NCBI GenBank assembly: GCA_024281055.1
Contig: JAMXLF010000016.1
Span: 1 to 38,039 of the forward strand
Reading direction: 5' to 3'
DNA length: 38,039 nt
From: Geobacteraceae bacterium
GTDB lineage: Bacteria > Desulfobacterota > Desulfuromonadia > Geobacterales > Geobacteraceae
A program made the position numbers and the translations under genes. The notes under the pieces are model-generated. The model was given only the letters and a program-made list of their open reading frames with translations, was not told where the DNA came from and did no database searches. Below, piece by piece: positions 8,133 through 18,029 of the stretch; the first letter of the stretch is position 1, and every line of letters begins with the position of its first letter.

Positions 8133-10214
8133 TTATACGGCTGGTGCGCACGACTGGAGAACGGACGGTGCCAGAATGCGGGCGTATTTTCCCTCCAGAA
8201 TTTCCACGAAGAGGGGGACCAGGGCTGGGTCGAACTGGGTTCCTGCATTGTCGCGTAACTCCTTGATCGCTATCTCAAGGGAGAGGGCCTTGCGATAGGG
8301 ACGATCGGACGTCATGGCATCGAAGGCATCGGCGATGGCGAGAATACGCGATTCAAGGAGTAACTGGTCGGCCGGGACATTGTGAGGATACCCCTGGCCA
8401 TCGTAACGCTCATGGTGCTGTCCGATGCAGAGACGAACATCCTGGAGGAAATCGATGGGTTCGAGGATCTTCATGCCGATGACCGGGTGTTGTTGGAGAT
8501 GATGGATGTCTTCCGGAGAAAGCTTTCCTTCCTTGTGAAGTAGAGTGAGGTCAACGCCGATCTTGCCGATGTCGTGAAGAATGGCCGCACGCTCGATGAC
8601 CTTCATCCGTTCGTGGGGAAGGTCCAGTTTTTTAGCGAGTTCGAGACTGTAACGGGTGACCCTCTCGGAATGACCACGGGTGTAACTGTCACTAGCCTCG
8701 ATGGCCGAGACGAGCGCATGAATCGTGTTCATGTAAGTCTTTTGCTGCTCTTCGTACAGCTTGGCGTTCTTGATGGCAATGCTTGCCTGAGCGGCGATAG
8801 TGGTGAGAAGGTCCAATTCGTCGCTGGTGTATACGGAGTTGTCGAGTTTGTTGACCACGGTGATGGTGCCGATGATCTCGTCCTTGATCATGAGCGGGGC
8901 ACAAATGAGGGTTTTGCGCTCATAGCCGAGGGCGCTGAAACGGTCGAATTCCGGGGCCTTGTTGATATCGGCGATCAAGAGAGGCTTGCGAGTGGTAATA
9001 ACCCAGGTAGATACACTCGATGGCTTCATCTGGAGGGAAGTCCCTTCGGGGGCGACATTTTCATGGCCGAGCAGTGTCGTAACCTTAAGGGCATTTCCTT
9101 CGGGGTCGTGGAGGATGATATAGCCGATATGGGCGTGCAGTGTCTCCATGGTGGTCTGCACAATGAGGTTGAAGAGCTTATGTATCTCCATGGTGGAGTT
9201 GATGGCCAATCCGACTTTGTACAGAGTCGAAAGCCGCGCTACGGCATTTTCCAGGTTGGTGTTCTTGTCCTCCAGGTCTCCTGCCAGGTCGGCGATTTTG
9301 TAGTTTGCTTCCTCGATTTCCTCGATCCGTTCCTCAAGGCTTATGTTGAGTGCTTCGATTTCCTCGATCTGCTCTTCCAGTTTCTGGTTCATGAGGTGAA
9401 TCTCGCGGTGATGGGCGAGGTTTTCCTGCGCTCGGGCAAGCTCGCGTTCCTGGTAGATAGCAGACTCCATCATGTTCTTGAATCTGTCGATCATGCGGTT
9501 GAAATGTGATGACAGGAGTTGCATTTCGGCACTGCTCTCGATGGCTGTCTTAGCTTCGAAGTCCCCTTCCTCCAGCCGCTCCATCGATGAAACGAGTTGC
9601 CGGATCGGTTTGTCGACATAGAAAATGAGAAAAGCGAATATAGTGATAATGATGAGAACGACCAGAAGCATGGCCGACAGAGTTGTCGTGTTACGTTGTC
9701 TGGCGATGAAGTCGTTCAGGTAATCTACGGACAGCTCGATCTCCAGAATGCCGAGGACCTTTTGTGACGGGTCGTGGCATCTGTAGCACTCCGGCACGTT
9801 GAGGATACGTGTATACGAATCGTATACCTGTTCACGGCCGGTTCCAGTAATGTGCATGCCGGGCAGAACCGGCAGTTTCAAGTCGGCCCGCTCCTCATCA
9901 GGGACCATCCGGCCAACCTCATCCAGATCGGCAGAGTTCAGGATCTTTCCGGACTCATCCACGATACGCAGACCCTTGATCGGCTTCTGTCCGATGATCC
10001 GTGTGAAAACCTTGTGGATGTCTTCCGCGTGGCCGGATCGCATGGCGTTGTTAAGGCTGTTTTTTATCGTTTCGACCAGGATTCCGGTATGATGACGGGC
10101 AATTTCGTTGAGCATGTCCCGCTGCATCTGGAAGTTGAAGTAGAACACAACGGCGATAATAGTCACGACGATTGTCGTAATCAGCCCGAGGATTTTTATC
10201 TTGAGTGTATTCAT
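8133..10214 (-). CDS. HAMP-GAF-HD-GYP sensor with periplasmic c-heme site
   Basis: A 693-residue inner-membrane sensor. TM1 is about residues 7-28, a periplasmic domain spans 30-178, TM2 is about 179-200, then come HAMP (200-250), a coiled coil rich in EEIEALN-type repeats (to ~320), GAF (about 330-480) and HD-GYP (about 490-680). The HD (HDIGKIG) and GYP (HHERYDGQGYP) motifs are intact, so it probably hydrolyses cyclic di-GMP or, as known for some HD-GYP proteins, cyclic GMP-AMP. The periplasmic part carries CYRCH at residues 143-147 (9774-9788), a canonical covalent heme c site in the right compartment. It therefore probably couples redox state or a gaseous ligand to second-messenger breakdown. 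It is not obviously in an operon with the ABC genes, 160 bases further on. Confidence 0.92.
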   Translation of the reverse strand: MNTLKIKILGLITTIVVTIIAVVFYFNFQMQRDMLNEIARHHTGILVETIKNSLNNAMRSGHAEDIHKVFTRIIGQKPIKGLRIVDESGKILNSADLDEVGRMVPDEERADLKLPVLPGMHITGTGREQVYDSYTRILNVPECYRCHDPSQKVLGILEIELSVDYLNDFIARQRNTTTLSAMLLVVLIIITIFAFLIFYVDKPIRQLVSSMERLEEGDFEAKTAIESSAEMQLLSSHFNRMIDRFKNMMESAIYQERELARAQENLAHHREIHLMNQKLEEQIEEIEALNISLEERIEEIEEANYKIADLAGDLEDKNTNLENAVARLSTLYKVGLAINSTMEIHKLFNLIVQTTMETLHAHIGYIILHDPEGNALKVTTLLGHENVAPEGTSLQMKPSSVSTWVITTRKPLLIADINKAPEFDRFSALGYERKTLICAPLMIKDEIIGTITVVNKLDNSVYTSDELDLLTTIAAQASIAIKNAKLYEEQQKTYMNTIHALVSAIEASDSYTRGHSERVTRYSLELAKKLDLPHERMKVIERAAILHDIGKIGVDLTLLHKEGKLSPEDIHHLQQHPVIGMKILEPIDFLQDVRLCIGQHHERYDGQGYPHNVPADQLLLESRILAIADAFDAMTSDRPYRKALSLEIAIKELRDNAGTQFDPALVPLFVEILEGKYARILAPSVLQSCAPAV

Positions 10215-10931
10215 TATCAGGATGCAGTCTCTTGAATGCTAGGACAGATTTGCTGCTACTCCATATGGCCGAGGTTAGCTGTGATTTGGCGGTTAGTGTG
10301 GATAACGTTACGACGCAAAGTGTCTTTTAGTTTCTGGGACGATCGCATGCGCATCACATCGCACTGAAATGGAATTGCTAGTGATTTCAGCATGATTTCA
10401 ATGGTTGACTCCGAAGTGTCATGCTCATTGGAGTGGCTTCGGGTACCAGAATTATAGCAATTTGCCAGGATCTTGTAATGGATTTTGTCGTAAATAATTT
10501 TTTCAAGCAGGTATTATGCCTTTAAAATGAAAGTAATTTTATATGCAATGAAGCTTTCATGCTCTCCGACTTAATAAGCTGATTCGATAACATTTTCTTG
10601 CATAAGGCTTCGTGTCTAGAAATCTCCCACATCTCTAAGCTGGTGAAGTCTAATTCAAGTGTCGCTTGATTAATGGGTTATGACTGCTGAATATGGACTG
10701 ATTTAGAGTTGTGTCGTCCGAAAGCGCTGAATTGGACATCAAGGGTGGAAACGATCCAGGAGGTTGCTGCCGTTTGAGTCGTTAATCACCGCTTGTTCGT
10801 CTCCGGTTCCCGTTATGACACGGTGTTACGGCCGGAACTGGAATTGGTGCGACCTCCATTAAGGGGCTTGTCCGGAATATACAAAAACGTTGACTTTGCG
10901 ACCGGTTTTGTGGTCTTATCAACCGGTTTGA
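10215..10931. other. 717-base region without a gene
   Basis: No convincing ORF, tRNA or riboswitch was found. The stretch is clearly more AT-rich than its flanks, especially 10480-10720. It contains a likely promoter for the HD-GYP gene (10451-10479, minus strand). It also holds short inverted repeats: CCGAAG/CTTCGG at 10411-10442, ATGAAAG/CTTTCAT near 10527-10560, and ACCGGTT/AACCGGT at 10901-10927 just before the SpoIID-domain gene. It may hold an unrecognised RNA or the remains of a lost gene. Confidence 0.5.
10451..10479 (-). promoter_or_regulatory. possible promoter of the HD-GYP gene
   Basis: On the minus strand a perfect TATAAT (10451-10456) is preceded by ATTACA (10474-10479) at 17 bases. 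It would give a 5' leader of about 230 bases ahead of the start at 10214. The -35 match is only 4 of 6, and the area is AT-rich, so chance is possible. Confidence 0.4.
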
Positions 10932-12059
10932 ATGAGGATTGAACTATTGAAACCTCTTTTTGCCATTCTGCTCTTCCTGCTGCTTGTGCCCGCGGGGAGT
11001 ACCGGTTCTCCCGACATACACCCTGAGATGATCAGGGTGGCGGTGCAGAAGGGGGCGGACAGCGTAAAGCTGGACGGGATCGGTATCCTGCTTACCGATG
11101 AAAACGGCGTGCCGATCCGAAGCATCTTACCTGTGCAGGTGAGAAAAGTTGCAAATGGCTTGGCGGTCAATGGCAAGGTAGTACATGCATTGATCGCGTC
11201 CGCCGCTTCCGTTATCCAGGTCAACGGCAAGGGATACCGCGGCGTCGTGGAATGTACTCCGGCTGACAGGGGAATGGTGATAGTCAATGAGCTCCCGCTG
11301 GAAGATTACCTGGCGGGGCTTATTAACTGCGAGATCTCATCTCAGTGGCCGATGGATGCGGTAAAGGCTCAGGCGGTTGTTGCCCGCACATACGCCCTTT
11401 ACCAGAAAAACCTCCGGAAAAATGCACCGTATCACCTGGAATCGACGGTGATGGATCAGGTGTATGAAGGGTGTGACATCGAAGACAGCCGGGCGGTGCG
11501 AGGCGTGAAGGAGACTGCAGGGCAGGTGCTGACCTATGGCGGAGCACTCGTCCAGGCCTTTTACCACTCCAGTTGTGGAGGGCACACCGAGGCGGCGGAA
11601 AACGTCTGGGGGGATTCTATCCCTTATCTGCGTGGAGTCGATTGCAAATACTGCCTTTCCGCTCCTTCTGTGCGATGGGAACAGAAGCTTTCCCTGAAAA
11701 AGATAGAGGCACTTCTCAGGAATGCCGGTTCGCCGGTTTCCGGGTTGTGGCAGGTACTTCCTGGCGGAAGAAATCAAAGCGGCCGGCTTACCGAGTTGGT
11801 CATGGTGTCTGCCAAGGGGCGACATACCATGTCAGCGGTCAACTTTCGCAAGATTATCGGCTACAGTGTCATCCGAAGCACAAACTTCGACGTGAGCCAA
11901 GCGGGCGGAGAGGTCTTTTTTACCGGGGTCGGATTTGGCCATGGTGTGGGACTTTGTCAATGGGGGGCCAAACAACGGGCGATCGATGGTTTTGATTACC
12001 GGGAGATTCTCACTTATTATTATCCAGGCACGAAGCTGGAGCAGATATACAACGATTAA
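10932..12059 (+). CDS. SpoIID/LytB-domain protein
   Basis: A 375-residue exported protein. A signal peptide covers about residues 1-25 (basic start, then [17 protein letters not shown]). A SpoIID/LytB domain follows from about residue 105, with landmarks [28 protein letters not shown] and the late [14 protein letters not shown]. SpoIID of spore formers is a lytic transglycosylase that cleaves glycan strands lacking stem peptides, and LytB stimulates an amidase. In this presumed Gram-negative the role is probably peptidoglycan remodelling in the periplasm. The stop is two bases before the queA start, so the genes are co-transcribed. The start ATG has only a weak ribosome binding site, and the inverted repeat ACCGGTT/AACCGGT ends four bases before it. 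Confidence 0.88.
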   Translation: MRIELLKPLFAILLFLLLVPAGSTGSPDIHPEMIRVAVQKGADSVKLDGIGILLTDENGVPIRSILPVQVRKVANGLAVNGKVVHALIASAASVIQVNGKGYRGVVECTPADRGMVIVNELPLEDYLAGLINCEISSQWPMDAVKAQAVVARTYALYQKNLRKNAPYHLESTVMDQVYEGCDIEDSRAVRGVKETAGQVLTYGGALVQAFYHSSCGGHTEAAENVWGDSIPYLRGVDCKYCLSAPSVRWEQKLSLKKIEALLRNAGSPVSGLWQVLPGGRNQSGRLTELVMVSAKGRHTMSAVNFRKIIGYSVIRSTNFDVSQAGGEVFFTGVGFGHGVGLCQWGAKQRAIDGFDYREILTYYYPGTKLEQIYND

Positions 12060-12061
12060 CC

Positions 12062-13093
12062 ATGCAGCTAGATGATTTTGACTATTACCTCCCTCCCGAG
12101 CTCATTGCCCAGACGCCTTCCGACAGGAGAGGCAGCTGCCGCCTTATGACCGTCGATCGGGCGACTGGCGTGATAGGAGAGATTTCTTTCTCCGACGTGG
12201 GGAGTCTTTTGCGGGACGGGGACCTCATTGTCGTGAACGACACCCGAGTGATCCCGGCCAGATTGTTCGGGCATAAGGAGAGCGGTGGCCGGGTTGAGGT
12301 ATTTCTCGTAAGGAAACTCTCCGTTCCCGGAGAGGTCTGGGCGTGTCTCATCAGGGCTTCCAAACAGCCGAAACCCGGGACCATGATACATCTCGCGGAA
12401 GGGGTGACAGCATGTGTCCAGGAGCGGGGGGAGGGAGAGACCTGGATCGTCTTGTTTTCTCCTGCTGAGGGATTCGACGAATGGCTTGACCGGCAGGGCG
12501 AGATGCCGCTTCCGCCCTATATCAGAAGGGATGCCGAAGGCTTTGACCGGGAGAGATACCAGACGGTCTTTGCGCGGGTCAAGGGCGCGGTTGCCGCTCC
12601 AACCGCCGGCCTCCATATGACACCCGAACTGATGGAGTCCCTTCGGTTACGCGGCATAGAGATTGTTTCGTTGACGCTGCACGTGGGGCTCGGCACTTTT
12701 TTGCCGGTGCGGGTGGAAGACATTAGGCAGCACCGGATGCACAGGGAATACTATTGCATTCCAGAGCAGACTGCGAGGGCGGTCGGGGAGAGGAAAAAAG
12801 GGAAGGGAAGAGTCGTTGCGCTCGGTACCACAGTCGCCCGGGCCCTCGAGCATGCGGCGACGGAGGACGGCTCGGTCAATCCCGGAGAGGGAGAGGCTGA
12901 CATCTTCATCTATCCCGGCTACCGGTTCAAGGTGGTGGATGCCCTCATTACCAACTTCCATCTCCCGAAATCCACCCTGCTCATGCTAGTGTCGGCCTTT
13001 GCGGGCCGGGAGTTGCTGTTCCGGGCCTATGCCGAAGCAATCAGCCGGCGGTTCAGGTTTTACAGTTATGGCGATGCCATGTTCATTTCCTGA
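12062..13093 (+). CDS. queA: tRNA preQ1(34) S-adenosylmethionine ribosyltransferase-isomerase
   Basis: A 343-residue QueA of full length. It transfers and isomerises the ribosyl part of SAM onto preQ1 at tRNA position 34, giving epoxyqueuosine. Family landmarks are the start [49 protein letters not shown] and the end [18 protein letters not shown]. It follows the SpoIID-domain gene by two bases and precedes tgt, which carries out the preceding base exchange, so the pair forms a queuosine module. No frameshift or odd residue is seen. Confidence 0.96.
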   Translation: MQLDDFDYYLPPELIAQTPSDRRGSCRLMTVDRATGVIGEISFSDVGSLLRDGDLIVVNDTRVIPARLFGHKESGGRVEVFLVRKLSVPGEVWACLIRASKQPKPGTMIHLAEGVTACVQERGEGETWIVLFSPAEGFDEWLDRQGEMPLPPYIRRDAEGFDRERYQTVFARVKGAVAAPTAGLHMTPELMESLRLRGIEIVSLTLHVGLGTFLPVRVEDIRQHRMHREYYCIPEQTARAVGERKKGKGRVVALGTTVARALEHAATEDGSVNPGEGEADIFIYPGYRFKVVDALITNFHLPKSTLLMLVSAFAGRELLFRAYAEAISRRFRFYSYGDAMFIS

Positions 13094-13161
13094 AGAACGG
13101 TGCCTCGCTCCTTAGTAATGCGAAAAAATCCTCGTTCCTTTGTGCGCAGGATGTTGTATAG

Positions 13162-14319
<1,158 letters not shown>

Positions 14320-14436
14320 GAGCCGGAACCGTCAAGCGCAATCAGATTGCTAGTAGTACTTCAAAATAGTGGACGGGGCTTGGAAGAAGGGGTTCCCTCC
14401 TTTCTGGTCTCCAGTCCTGATAAACGGAGGTTCAAC

Positions 14437-14757
14437 ATGTTGGGTTTGGCATTCGCGATGGGTACCCCTCCCGGAGGGCAGGCGGGAGGCGGGCAGTCGG
14501 CATTCATGAATCTGGTACCGCTGGTTTTGATGTTCGCTATCTTCTACTTTCTTCTCATCCGCCCCCAGCAGAAGAAAGCGAAAGAGCATCGGGCGCTGCT
14601 GGATTCCTTGAAGAAAGGGGACAACGTGGTCACTGCCGGCGGCATTTTCGGCAAGGTAACGGCCATCGATGAAACTGTCGCTACCCTTGAAATTGCGACA
14701 GGTGTGAATATTAAAGTCAAAAAAGGCCACATTGCGGAAGTGATAAAAAAAGACTGA
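14437..14757 (+). CDS. yajC: preprotein translocase subunit YajC
   Basis: A 106-residue protein with one membrane segment (VPLVLMFAIFYFLLIRPQQKK, about 28-48) followed by the conserved cytoplasmic domain (LKKGDNVVTAGGIFGKVTAI). YajC belongs to the SecDF-YajC complex that helps Sec-dependent export and works with YidC. The start at 14437 is set by ACGGAGG seven bases upstream; the frame is open to 14347 but those codons are not conserved-looking. It lies 28 bases before secD in the same operon. Confidence 0.95.
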   Translation: MLGLAFAMGTPPGGQAGGGQSAFMNLVPLVLMFAIFYFLLIRPQQKKAKEHRALLDSLKKGDNVVTAGGIFGKVTAIDETVATLEIATGVNIKVKKGHIAEVIKKD

Positions 14758-14785
14758 CCGACCTTGTTGAAAGGAGCATCTACCC

Positions 14786-16378
14786 ATGTCCAAGGGCCTC
14801 ACCTGGCGTGTAAGCCTGATTCTGCTGTTTCTCCTGCTGTCGTTCCTCTATCTGACCCCGACTCTTGTGGGCAAGCTGCCGCCCTGGTGGAAGGGGGTTC
14901 TCCCCAAGGATAAAATCCACCTCGGTCTCGACCTGCAAGGGGGAACCCATCTCGTCATGGAGGTGGAAACCCAGAAGGCTGTGGAAGGTACCCTCGACCT
15001 CATCGCCACGGATCTTGAGGATTCCCTGACCGCCCAGAACCTGCGCTTCAAGCGCATCGGCAGAACAGGCCCCGATCGCATCCAGCTTGTTTTGTACGAT
15101 AAGGGGACCGCCGAAACCGCAGAGAAACTCGTCAAGAAAAAATACCCGGAGATGGAGATACTTCCAACCGTTGAGGAAGGTGGCTTTGTTAACCTGCAAC
15201 TGAGGATGAATGAAAAAACTGCTCAGGACAGGAAGGACAAGGCGGTCGCGCAGGCACTGGAGACCATCCGCAACCGGATTGACCAGTTCGGCGTTTCCGA
15301 GCCGGTCATCGCCAGGGAAGGGCTTAATCACATCGTCGTGCAGCTCCCCGGCATCAAGGATCCGAAGCGGGCCATCGAGCTGATCGGCAGGACAGCCAGG
15401 CTCGAGTTCAAGCTCGTGGATGAAAACGTAACCCCGTCCACCACGCCTCTCCCCGAGGACGATGAAATCCTTACAGAGAAAAAGACCGATCCCACTACCG
15501 GTGCTGTTAGTGAGATTCCGCTCGTGGTGAAGAAAAAGGCGATGATCACCGGGGACCTCTTGACCGATGCTCAAGTGCGGATTGATTCCCAATTCAACCA
15601 GCCCTACGTGGCAATCGAGTTCAACTCTACCGGAGCGAAACTGTTCGATCAGGTCACCGCTACCAACGTGGGGAAACGGTTCGCCATCGTACTCGATAAC
15701 AATATCTATTCCGCCCCGGTGATCAGAGAGCGAATTTCCGGGGGGAGTGCCCAGATTACCGGTTCGTTTACTGAGAAAGAGGCCTCGGATCTCGCTATCG
15801 TGCTGCGCGCCGGGTCTCTGCCGGCCCCGGTCCAGATTATCCAGAATGTGACGGTTGGTCCGTCCCTGGGAGCTGATTCTATCCACAAGGGACTTCTGGC
15901 CGGGCTCATCGGCGTGGCCCTCGTGGTCTGCTTCATGGCGGTCTACTACAAGCTGGCGGGTCTCGTGGCCAACCTGGGGATGGTGCTCAACATCATCTAT
16001 CTTATGGGGGCGCTGGCTGCCCTCGGGGCTACCCTGACCCTTCCGGGTATTGCCGCAATCGTCCTTCTCATCGGGATGTCGGTTGACTCCAACGTCCTGA
16101 TCTTCGAACGGATCAGGGAAGAGTTGCGGCTCGGCAAGACCCCCAAGGCAGGGCTCGATGCCGGGTACGACAAGGCGTTCCTTACCATCATGGACTCCCA
16201 TGTCACGACCCTCATAACCGCAGCGGTTCTCTTCCAGTTCGGCACCGGACCGGTCAAGGGGTTTGCGGTCTCACTCAGTCTCGGTATCATCATCAATCTC
16301 TTTACCTCGCTCCTGGCGACCAAGGTTGTATTCGACTTTGTCCTCGCTCGCAAGCACGTAAAGAGTCTCAGTATATAG
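14786..16378 (+). CDS. secD: protein translocase subunit SecD
   Basis: A 530-residue RND-family protein. There is one N-terminal membrane segment (about 8-25), a large periplasmic P1 domain (DLQGGTHLVMEV near 50, NRIDQFGVSEPVI, LPGIKDPKRA), and five C-terminal membrane segments (about 365-520), with GMSVDSNVLIFERIREEL in the cytoplasmic-side conserved motif. With SecF it uses the proton motive force to pull exported proteins out of SecYEG on the periplasmic side. The ribosome binding site AAAGGAG is well placed. It is followed by secF after 10 bases. Confidence 0.97.
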   Translation: MSKGLTWRVSLILLFLLLSFLYLTPTLVGKLPPWWKGVLPKDKIHLGLDLQGGTHLVMEVETQKAVEGTLDLIATDLEDSLTAQNLRFKRIGRTGPDRIQLVLYDKGTAETAEKLVKKKYPEMEILPTVEEGGFVNLQLRMNEKTAQDRKDKAVAQALETIRNRIDQFGVSEPVIAREGLNHIVVQLPGIKDPKRAIELIGRTARLEFKLVDENVTPSTTPLPEDDEILTEKKTDPTTGAVSEIPLVVKKKAMITGDLLTDAQVRIDSQFNQPYVAIEFNSTGAKLFDQVTATNVGKRFAIVLDNNIYSAPVIRERISGGSAQITGSFTEKEASDLAIVLRAGSLPAPVQIIQNVTVGPSLGADSIHKGLLAGLIGVALVVCFMAVYYKLAGLVANLGMVLNIIYLMGALAALGATLTLPGIAAIVLLIGMSVDSNVLIFERIREELRLGKTPKAGLDAGYDKAFLTIMDSHVTTLITAAVLFQFGTGPVKGFAVSLSLGIIINLFTSLLATKVVFDFVLARKHVKSLSI

Positions 16379-16388
16379 GGGGGAAACG

Positions 16389-17300
16389 ATGGAATTAATC
16401 GGTAAGACCACCATAGATTTTATTGGCAAGCGTAATATTTCTTTTGTCATCTCCGGGATCATCGCCATTATCGGCATCATCGGCGTCATCCAGATTGCCC
16501 GGGGCACAGCCAATATGGGGATCGACTTCTCCGGCGGGACCGCCGTGCAACTCAAGTTCTCCCAACCGGTCTCCATTGAGCAGGCGAGGGAGGCACTTGC
16601 CCGGCACAACCTGAAAGAGGCCAATCTGCAGGAGATCAAGGAAGGTAACAAGCTCCTCATCAAGGTCGGCAAGACGACCCTGGCCCAGGGGAAAGTCGCC
16701 GACACCATCCAGGGAGTATTTGCCAAGGAGGTGCCCGGCAACGCCTTCGTTGTGGAGAGTTCCACGGAGATCGGTCCTTCCATCGGCGACAAGCTGCGCA
16801 AGGATACCCTGGTGGCCGTGGCCATTTCGCTCCTTGGCATTATCATCTACATCGCCTGGCGGTTCGATTTCAAGTTCGGGGTCGGTGCGACCGTTGCCAC
16901 TCTCCATGACGTCCTGGCGATGTTTGCGGTCTTCTTCATCATGGGAAAGGAGGTCAACCTCCTCTTCATCACTGCAGTGCTGACCATTGCTGGTTATTCC
17001 CTGACCGACACGGTCGTGGTGTTCGACCGGATCAGGGAAAATCTCCACAAGAACCTCCGTGAGGCCCTCCCAACGACATTCAACCGGAGCATCAACGAGG
17101 TGCTCTCCAGGACCATCGTTACGTCGTTGACCGCGTTTCTGTCCGCCCTTTCCCTCTTTTTCTTCGGCGGCGAGGTGATCCACGACTTCGCCTTTGCCCT
17201 TGTGGTGGGGATCGTGGTCGGCACCTATTCCTCCATATTCGTTGCGAGTCCGCTCGTGGTGCTATGGGAGAGTCGGGCTGGCCAGGAGAAGACGGCATAG
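16389..17300 (+). CDS. secF: protein translocase subunit SecF
   Basis: A 303-residue SecF. A first membrane segment (about 16-37) is followed by MGIDFSGGTAVQLKF, the family signature, a short periplasmic domain, and five membrane segments with YSLTDTVVVFDRIREN. It forms the proton-driven SecDF complex with the preceding gene. AGGGGGGAAACG gives a strong ribosome binding site. The operon continues into the TPR gene after 43 bases. Confidence 0.97.
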   Translation: MELIGKTTIDFIGKRNISFVISGIIAIIGIIGVIQIARGTANMGIDFSGGTAVQLKFSQPVSIEQAREALARHNLKEANLQEIKEGNKLLIKVGKTTLAQGKVADTIQGVFAKEVPGNAFVVESSTEIGPSIGDKLRKDTLVAVAISLLGIIIYIAWRFDFKFGVGATVATLHDVLAMFAVFFIMGKEVNLLFITAVLTIAGYSLTDTVVVFDRIRENLHKNLREALPTTFNRSINEVLSRTIVTSLTAFLSALSLFFFGGEVIHDFAFALVVGIVVGTYSSIFVASPLVVLWESRAGQEKTA

Positions 17301-17343
17301 CAGCATCTTTGCGTTTCCCGAAAGTATCAAGGAGGATTGTCAA

Positions 17344-17919
17344 TTGAAGAAAGAAACCGCGCTTCTCGTTGTCGTGGCACTAGTCGTGGGCTTGCTGGGT
17401 GGATACCTTATTTTCAGCATCAGCGGCAAGACGGAAGTAGCCCCGGTCGGGAACAACCTCCCAGTCGGCGGAGGATCGCCGACCGATTATCAGGCGCGCA
17501 TCGCGCAGGCGGAAAAGATCGTCACACAGGATCCGAAGAACTTGCAGGCCTGGATCCAGCTCGGCAATGACTACTTTGACACCGAGCAGCCCCAGAAGGC
17601 GATCAACGCCTATGCCAAAGCTCTTGAGCTGAAGCCCGACAACCCTAACGTTCTCACCGACCAGGGAGTGATGTATCGGAAGGTCGGCTGGTATGACAAG
17701 GCCATCGCCAATTTCGAAAAAGCCCAGGCGATTGATCCACGGCATCTGCAGAGCATTTACAACCTGGGACTCGTCTATGCCGATGATCTGAAGCAGCCCG
17801 AAAAGGCTATCAAGGCCTGGAACCGTTTCCTGGAGCTTGATTCCACGAGTCCCACTGCCCAGCAGATCAAGAGGATGGTTGAAGATCTCAAGACTCATCC
17901 GGCTACATCCAAGAAATAG
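17344..17919 (+). CDS. membrane-anchored TPR protein
   Basis: A 191-residue protein that starts at TTG 17344, seven bases after AAGGAGG; upstream codons of the same frame overlap secF and are not used. Residues about 5-25 form a membrane anchor or uncleaved signal. A glycine-rich linker leads to three or four tetratricopeptide repeats, for example LQAWIQLGNDYFDTEQPQKA, NVLTDQGVMYRKVGWYDKA and LQSIYNLGLVYADDLKQPEKA. TPRs bind other proteins. Its place directly after secDF and ahead of a terminator suggests a helper in export or envelope assembly, but no specific partner can be named. It may be a CcmG/NrfG-like TPR, which is less likely from the context. Confidence 0.85.
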   Translation: MKKETALLVVVALVVGLLGGYLIFSISGKTEVAPVGNNLPVGGGSPTDYQARIAQAEKIVTQDPKNLQAWIQLGNDYFDTEQPQKAINAYAKALELKPDNPNVLTDQGVMYRKVGWYDKAIANFEKAQAIDPRHLQSIYNLGLVYADDLKQPEKAIKAWNRFLELDSTSPTAQQIKRMVEDLKTHPATSKK

Positions 17920-17932
17920 ATGCGAATACAAG

Positions 17933-17957
17933 ACCCCGCCGCTGCGGGGTTTTTTTT
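17933..17957 (+). terminator. intrinsic terminator after the sec operon
   Basis: ACCCCGC (17933-17939) pairs with GCGGGGT (17944-17950) around a CGCT loop and is followed by eight T residues. It lies 14 bases after the stop of the TPR gene and should end the SpoIID-queA-tgt-sec transcript(s). Confidence 0.93.
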
Positions 17958-17982
17958 CGTGCAGTCAAAATGGCGAAGATCT

Positions 17983-18010
17983 TTGACGAGCGAGCTCTTT
18001 TCATTCTAAG
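17983..18010 (+). promoter_or_regulatory. possible recJ promoter
   Basis: TTGACG (17983-17988) and TCTAAG (18005-18010) are 16 bases apart, just after the sec terminator and 20 bases before the recJ start. The -35 is good; the -10 matches 4 of 6. Confidence 0.4.
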
Positions 18011-18029
18011 TGTTAACCGGAGGGAGTGA

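Noticed and set aside
10261-10340. GACGCAAAG near 10311 as part of a GEMM riboswitch
   Set aside because: No tetraloop, no matching upstream GCAAACC strand and no suitable downstream gene orientation.
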